NCBI RefSeq assembly: GCF_900167445.1
Contig: NZ_FUZT01000008.1
Coordinates: 186,001-250,000, forward strand
Length of the DNA: 64,000 nt
Source of the DNA: Maledivibacter halophilus
GTDB taxonomy: Bacteria > Bacillota > Clostridia > Peptostreptococcales > Caminicellaceae
Direction: 5' to 3'
In this document: positions 59,807 through 64,000 of the stretch, piece by piece
Layout of the letters: every line of letters starts with the position of its first letter
Numbering within the stretch: the first letter of the stretch is position 1
Program-made: the position numbers and the translations under genes
Notes under the pieces: generated by a model
Database searches by the model: none
Seen by the model: the letters and a program-made list of their open reading frames with translations, nothing else
Told to the model about the DNA's origin: nothing

Positions 59807-61671
59807 TACTCAAAAGCACCTCCAAATCCTCTAATTGAAACCTCATTTTCATTATCTGGATTTTTATCAATAGTGATTTTGATATTGACTCCCCATTTTT
59901 CGGCAGTTTTTACTTCGTTAGTAAAGTTAAAATGTCTATTTTGTGCCACTTGAGAAGTTATATCTTCCCATGTGGGGATTTCATCAAAACCATTATTACA
60001 AGCTTCAACTGTTGCTGTAGCACCTTCGATATTCCATGAAGGCGTAACAAGTATTTTACTCGCTTTAGCGTCTGTCTCAAAAGGTTCTTTAAGAGCAAGT
60101 TTTATCTTTGTTTCGCTTTTCATAAAATTGAAGTTTCTTATAGAAGTAGAACCATTGGAGTCAGTAGCTTCAACTTTAAGTGTATGGGAGCCATTTGTAA
60201 GCTTTAGCCATTCTTCTTTTGGTATTGTAACAGTGTTTGAAGCCCCTAAAGTAGCCACAAAGCTCTTGATTACTATATCGTCTATTTTTTCTGTGATTAC
60301 TACGGTATCACCTTCAGCATCAGTCACGATATAATCCCTTGTCATAGGAGCCGCTATCTCTCCAAGTTCTTCATCTGTTCCAGAAATTAAGGGTGCTGTG
60401 TTTGTTCTTCTGAAGGTGTAAGTCCTATAAGATACCCCTCCATTGCCATCATCAGCCTCAATTGTAACTGTATTAGAGGATAGAAGAGGCAAAGCATATA
60501 AAGTGTCATTGTCTATATCTATTGTTATATCCTGACCCTTTGGAGCGTTACTTAAAATTCTTATGATATCACCATTAAGCTTTTCTTTAACTGTAATTGA
60601 GTCATTATCACTGTCTGTTACTTGATAAACAACTTGAAAACCAATATTTTTGTCACCAAGATTTTGGTCTTGACCGCTTATAGTTGGAGCTGCATTTGTT
60701 CTTTTGAAAGTGTAAGTCCTTGTTGCTGAAGCTCCTTTTCCATCTGATACCTCAATTGATACAGTGTGAGTTCCAAGGCTCAACGAATCAATATCAACAT
60801 CAATGGTATACTGGAAATTTCTTTGTGCTGGACTAATAACTTTTTGTTCAACTCCGTCAAGTTTTTCCCTAATCGTCAATACATCCTCAGAATCAGTGTC
60901 ATTGACTTGGTACGTTATTTGAAAGTCTGAATTTTTATCCCCAAAGTTGGTGTCTGAGCCAGAAAGCAGAGGGGCAGAGTTCAGAATTTCAAGGACGGGA
61001 CGCCAGCCGAGGTCACCGGTACGACCCGACGCAGTACCGTAGAACCACCACCGAGCCGAACTGCCGCCACGAATAGCACGATAGGACGTGTTGGAAGAAT
61101 AAACCTCTTGACACCAAGTATATACTCCCATCCAATTCCAAAATTGATTATGCGTACTATTTTTATCCGTCATATCTCTTGTAGTATCTAAATCGCTAGA
61201 AGTAGGAGAGGGAAGCCCTGAAATTGATTCTTCCCTAGTAATAAATCTATCCCATTCGTTATCTATTGGTGTTCCTCCTGCATAATAATTATCATTCCTT
61301 TTGTTGCTTCCACCAGTCAAAAGCCTTACTTTGCACTGCTGTCCATCTATAGTTATTGTTTTCCCAGTAATATAGTTCTCACTATTGAGGTCATTCCATG
61401 AAACATTCACAAGAATTACCCTGTCACAAATAAGGAGAGTTTTGTCTCCGTCCTTAATTTTAACCCACTTCAGTTTTTTAGCAGAGTCAGAGGGAGTATC
61501 TCCTAAAGTCCATTTTGACATATCAATTAATGACTCAAAATCGGAGATGTCGCCAACGCCAATACCGCTGACTGGCTCACTGCTTATTCTCCATGGTTTA
61601 GAGGGTCTGTTTTGAGCTATGCCATTTTTATAAAGAGCTCCCAGTTCAACAACTCCTAAATATTCTGCCAA
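59806..61671 (-). CDS. DGR target: CLec-type ligand-binding protein with Ig-like repeats
   Basis: This 621-residue protein has residues 1-230 with a C-type-lectin/formylglycine-enzyme-like fold containing the variable region at 195-226 (starts TSYRAIRGG, ends LGWRPV). Three Ig/cadherin-like repeats of about 95 residues follow (each starting APxxSGxD and ending TYTFxRTN), then a C-terminal domain of about 100 residues. The start is TTG 61671 after GGAAGGTG; a frame opening further upstream (61692) would overlap that site. It overlaps the RT gene end by 26 bases. Most DGR targets have the variable region at the C-terminus; here 395 residues follow it. Likely a phage tail fibre tip or receptor-binding protein. 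Confidence 0.85.
   Translation of the reverse strand: MAEYLGVVELGALYKNGIAQNRPSKPWRISSEPVSGIGVGDISDFESLIDMSKWTLGDTPSDSAKKLKWVKIKDGDKTLLICDRVILVNVSWNDLNSENYITGKTITIDGQQCKVRLLTGGSNKRNDNYYAGGTPIDNEWDRFITREESISGLPSPTSSDLDTTRDMTDKNSTHNQFWNWMGVYTWCQEVYSSNTSYRAIRGGSSARWWFYGTASGRTGDLGWRPVLEILNSAPLLSGSDTNFGDKNSDFQITYQVNDTDSEDVLTIREKLDGVEQKVISPAQRNFQYTIDVDIDSLSLGTHTVSIEVSDGKGASATRTYTFKRTNAAPTISGQDQNLGDKNIGFQVVYQVTDSDNDSITVKEKLNGDIIRILSNAPKGQDITIDIDNDTLYALPLLSSNTVTIEADDGNGGVSYRTYTFRRTNTAPLISGTDEELGEIAAPMTRDYIVTDAEGDTVVITEKIDDIVIKSFVATLGASNTVTIPKEEWLKLTNGSHTLKVEATDSNGSTSIRNFNFMKSETKIKLALKEPFETDAKASKILVTPSWNIEGATATVEACNNGFDEIPTWEDITSQVAQNRHFNFTNEVKTAEKWGVNIKITIDKNPDNENEVSIRGFGGAFE
60996..61089 (-). repeat. 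DGR variable repeat (VR), 94 bp
   Basis: Aligned without gaps to the TR at 62845-62938: 81 identities and 13 substitutions, every one at an A of the TR coding strand; none of the other bases differ. Nine codons change: residues 203, 204, 208, 210, 212, 216, 218, 219 and 221 (for example Asn to Gly, Phe, Ser or Thr). The 3' end (TCGGCTGGCGTCCCG) is GC-rich and identical in both, as expected for the homing-initiation (IMH) sequence. Confidence 0.97.
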
Positions 61672-62704
61672 AGTATTCACCTTCCTTTTCAATTTTTACA
61701 TAAGGATATTTCTTAAATATCTTTTTACAAAGATTAAAGCTATTTGAATGTCTTGCGTGTCCAAGCCAACTATTAACAGCTTGAACAACTTCCTTTTCAG
61801 TCATTTTTCCATTTCTCAGCTTTTTATCCATTGCCTTGATTCTTCTTTTCATAGCTCTTTTAGACTGATTTCTAAGAAGCTTGTGAGTAGTCCATATCTT
61901 GTAACCATACGCATTTACACCTTGACTTATAGGAAAAATTTTAGTCTTTCTATTAGTTTCAAGGTCAAGCTTTTCCTTCAGGAACCACTTAATCTTTCCA
62001 AGATACTCCTGAGCTTCATGTTTTGTTTTTGTAACAATGATAATGTCATCCATATATCTCGTATACCACTTGATTCCCAAGTATCGCTTTGCGAACTGGT
62101 CTACCTCATTGAGGTAAATGTTAGCAAAATCCTGACTCGTAACATTCCCAAGCGGAATGCCTTTTTCTCCTTCTGGAGAAGAATCTATGATTTTATCCAA
62201 GAGCCAAAGCATATCAGTATCTTTGATTTTCTTCCTCAAGATATTTTTCAGGATATCTCTATTGATTGAATAAAAGAACTTTCTGACATCCATTTTAAGA
62301 ACCCATCCATCTCCATATTTCCACTTGCAAAGCCTCATGTTGTGCTGCACATTTTCAACAGCCTTATGAGTTCCTCTTCCTTCTAAACATGCATATGACG
62401 TATTAATAAATACTGGCATGTAAACCTCTTGAAGTATGTTATGGACTGCAAATTGGACTATCTTATCTTTGATTCTTGGGGCACTCACCATTCTTTCTTT
62501 TGGCTCATATACTTTAAATCTAATGTATGAGCCCATTTCATACCTCTTGTGTTTCAGCTCTCGCCAGAGCCTGACTAAGTTTCTTTCTCTGCACATATCA
62601 AAGAGAATAGTATCTTTTCTAAATTTGCGACAACCTTTCTTGGTGTTCTTATAGCTAACTTCAAGGTTTTTATAATCAATTACTTTATTAAATAACTTCG
62701 TCAT
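61646..62704 (-). CDS. DGR reverse transcriptase
   Basis: This 352-residue protein has RT motifs typical of DGRs: the finger/palm block VLKMDVRKFFYSINR, the DGR-specific IPLGNVTSQDFANIYLN (in place of the group II QGG type) and YMDD in YTRYMDDIIIV. Thumb region VQAVNSWLGHARHSNS. It copies the TR RNA with errors at A. ATG 62704 lies 141 bases downstream of the TR. Its end overlaps the target gene start, which is unusual because targets normally lie upstream. Confidence 0.95.
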   Translation of the reverse strand: MTKLFNKVIDYKNLEVSYKNTKKGCRKFRKDTILFDMCRERNLVRLWRELKHKRYEMGSYIRFKVYEPKERMVSAPRIKDKIVQFAVHNILQEVYMPVFINTSYACLEGRGTHKAVENVQHNMRLCKWKYGDGWVLKMDVRKFFYSINRDILKNILRKKIKDTDMLWLLDKIIDSSPEGEKGIPLGNVTSQDFANIYLNEVDQFAKRYLGIKWYTRYMDDIIIVTKTKHEAQEYLGKIKWFLKEKLDLETNRKTKIFPISQGVNAYGYKIWTTHKLLRNQSKRAMKRRIKAMDKKLRNGKMTEKEVVQAVNSWLGHARHSNSFNLCKKIFKKYPYVKIEKEGEYFGRIFRSC

Positions 62705-62844
62705 TATGGCATCCTCTTTCTAGGCTTGGCAAAAATGACTTGTTCATGTGTTTACACCTGAAGGTGAAGGATTGGCTCTCCCCTGAAATTCTAGGGTCAT
62801 GCTGGTGAATCCGTAAACGCACCAGTCAAACGGTATTTACAGGG

Positions 62845-62938
62845 CGGGACGCCAGCCGATGTCATCGTTACGATTCGACGCAGTATTGTAGTTCCACCTC
62901 CGAGCCGAATTGTTGCCACGAATAGCACGATAGGACGT
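62845..62938 (-). repeat. DGR template repeat (TR), 94 bp
   Basis: Lies between avd (stop at 62963) and the RT start, in the same direction. It would encode TSYRAIRGNNSARRWNYNTA and onward, rich in AAC/AAT codons at the sites that vary in VR. It has 21 adenines on the coding strand, of which 13 differ in VR. The 140 bases to the RT gene probably form the structured spacer RNA needed for priming. Confidence 0.97.
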
Positions 62939-62962
62939 CAAACAGAGCCAACCCTGCATATA

Positions 62963-63295
62963 TTAAGCTTTCTTCATTAAGCCGCCAGTAATTCTTCCAA
63001 GCTCTGATATTTTATCTTGTAGCTCCATAGCTTTCTTTTTGCTGATATACTTTTGTTCTCTGGCTATACCGAATAATACAAGAAGCAGCTTAAGGTCTGC
63101 ATCCACTTCATGTAAATATTTAAGTCTATATTTCTTTAAAGCATTTGCCATCATAACATTTCGTATAACTCTGTAACAAGCTTGCTTTATCTCTTGACAT
63201 AAACAAAACTTTTCAGCCTTTGGAAACCTTTGTAATACTGGATAGATAGAATTTAAAAAGACCTCAGCTTTTTTCTGTAATATTAAAGGCTGCAT
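62963..63295 (-). CDS. avd: DGR accessory variability determinant (Avd)
   Basis: This 110-residue basic four-helix-bundle protein has the pieces RFPKAEKFCLCQEIKQACYR and LHEVDADLKLLLVLFGIAR, ISELGRITGGLMK, matching Avd/23S-intervening-sequence proteins. Avd binds RT and TR RNA. ATG 63295 is 9 bases after AGGTG; a GTG four codons upstream is also possible. It ends 24 bases before the TR. Confidence 0.88.
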   Translation of the reverse strand: MQPLILQKKAEVFLNSIYPVLQRFPKAEKFCLCQEIKQACYRVIRNVMMANALKKYRLKYLHEVDADLKLLLVLFGIAREQKYISKKKAMELQDKISELGRITGGLMKKA

Positions 63296-63522
63296 GATTG
63301 TAAACACCTTTTTTCTCTAATGTTTTCTATAGCTGCAATATCGCCATAGTAGTTGCATCCATAGTCAGTTATTTCAATAGATGCCACTTTATCAGTCCCA
63401 GCCACTATACCCTTTATCCTGATAGTATCATTCTTGCAATTATCACATATAGGAAGCAGCTCCTGAAATAAGTTTGATATAATACAGCTTAGCTCACTCT
63501 TGCTGCAAGCAACTTTATACAT
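63283..63522 (-). CDS. Hypothetical phage-module protein (79 aa)
   Basis: This 79-residue protein has several Cys (ICDNCKND, DYGCNYYG, RCLQSC) that could bind metal. The ATG at 63522 overlaps the stop of 63515-63826 (ATGTATAA), which suggests coupling; a frame opening at 63561 has no better ribosome site. It lies between a tail-type gene and avd. No family recognised. Confidence 0.5.
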   Translation of the reverse strand: MYKVACSKSELSCIISNLFQELLPICDNCKNDTIRIKGIVAGTDKVASIEITDYGCNYYGDIAAIENIREKRCLQSCSL

Positions 63523-63826
63523 AAATCTTTTTTTCAACTGGGTCATATATTCCATTTTCAATCTCTACGCTATCCAGATTATCAAAGTTTTCAAAGAATA
63601 CATTATTTGTTAAATTATTCAGCGAAGCATTTTTTAAAATTGCAACCTCTACAGCAAGACTTGTTATGTTGTTAGAATTATTAATTGTTTCATCTGTTAC
63701 ATTGTATATACCATCCTCAATGTGATTCATCCTTCTAGCACTTATTGGAGTGCCTTCTTGAATTACTTCTTCTGTATCAATATCAACAATATGATCTTTC
63801 CAATAATTTTTATCATACCTATCCAT
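63515..63826 (-). CDS. Phage tail/baseplate-type protein (103 aa)
   Basis: The N-terminus NYWKDHIVDIDTEEVIQEGT, then PISARRMNHIEDGIYN, is a common motif of phage tail-fibre and baseplate accessory proteins. It is followed by an Asn-rich helical stretch and a short C-terminal strand (GIYDPVEKKIYV). ATG 63826 follows GGAGGG and lies four bases after the upstream stop. Confidence 0.7.
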   Translation of the reverse strand: MDRYDKNYWKDHIVDIDTEEVIQEGTPISARRMNHIEDGIYNVTDETINNSNNITSLAVEVAILKNASLNNLTNNVFFENFDNLDSVEIENGIYDPVEKKIYV

Positions 63827-63829
63827 CTT

Positions 63830-64000
63830 CTATCCCTCCACTTCTACAAACCTATACTTAAAAACAGTATATAAGCCTTTTTGGGAAGGCTTAATAAAAA
63901 CTCTAGATGCATGAGCTATAGCATCGCCATCTATATCAATAAGTTTTATATTATCAATTTCACCTTCTACAGAATCATCAAGATACACATATATCTTGAC
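63830..64000 (-). CDS. Phage tail-type protein, C-terminal 56 residues (runs off the window)
   Basis: The frame is open to the window edge. The visible end is beta-rich (IDNIKLIDIDGDAIAHASRV, LYTVFKYRFVEVEG). It precedes the tail-type gene by four bases, so it belongs to the same operon. Function can only be guessed from context. Confidence 0.6.
   Translation of the reverse strand, partial: VKIYVYLDDSVEGEIDNIKLIDIDGDAIAHASRVFIKPSQKGLYTVFKYRFVEVEG

Noticed and set aside
1..64000. CRISPR arrays, rRNA and tRNA genes
   Set aside because: No regularly spaced direct repeats of 24-40 bases and no recognisable rRNA or tRNA sequence were seen on either strand.

Overview
The window is about 70% A+T, with strong GGAGG ribosome binding sites, many TTG starts, a Spo0E-like phosphatase and an SLH-domain surface protein. 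This fits a low-GC, probably spore-forming member of the Clostridia or a close relative. Nearly all genes lie on the minus strand.

Layout. (1) Positions 1-5120 and 32593-58423 form one conjugative element, probably an ICE, although no integrase or att site is visible here. It carries a replication-type HTH protein, MinD/CpaE-like ATPases, Spo0E and XRE regulators, an M23 peptidase, a VirB4 ATPase, a VirB4-N-like protein, large secreted proteins, a complete Tad/CpaA-F-type pilus set (TadE-like, TadC, TadB, TadA, CpaE, CpaB, prepilin peptidase), PrgI-, VirB6- and VirB2-like membrane proteins, a VirD4 coupling ATPase, an SLH/Ig surface protein, a relaxase, MobC and a hairpin-rich candidate oriT. 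(2) Cargo 1 (5352-32500) is inserted just upstream of virB4. It holds a two-gene DUF1998-helicase system that resembles Druantia type III, a PD-(D/E)XK protein, an AvcD-like dCTP deaminase, a group II intron broken by an IS21-family element, two Mrr-type nucleases, a REP-type (Y1) transposase in a truncated parA, and a resistance block flanked by direct repeats with an APH-family kinase, an AviRa homologue and an AviRb-like methyltransferase. (3) Cargo 2 (43135-48290) sits between cpaB and the prepilin peptidase gene. It holds an unnamed kinase/nuclease operon and three single-gene cassettes with palindromic 3' sites. (4) Positions 59464-64000 are a phage tail-type module with a diversity-generating retroelement (DGR): avd, template repeat (TR), reverse transcriptase and a target gene with an internal variable repeat (VR). 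TR and VR are 94 bp each and differ at 13 positions, all of them adenines of the TR coding strand.

How it works together. The transfer genes look like one long minus-strand transcription unit, but six intrinsic-terminator hairpins each lie just upstream of a Shine-Dalgarno sequence, so expression of the unit may depend on antitermination. Both cargo blocks appear dropped into this operon. The start of three cargo modules is marked by copies of one 50-70 bp repeat. The Tad-type pilus probably supplies surface contact for the type IV secretion channel. The cargo supplies phage defence and ribosome-targeting drug resistance. The DGR would diversify a tail-fibre-like ligand-binding protein.
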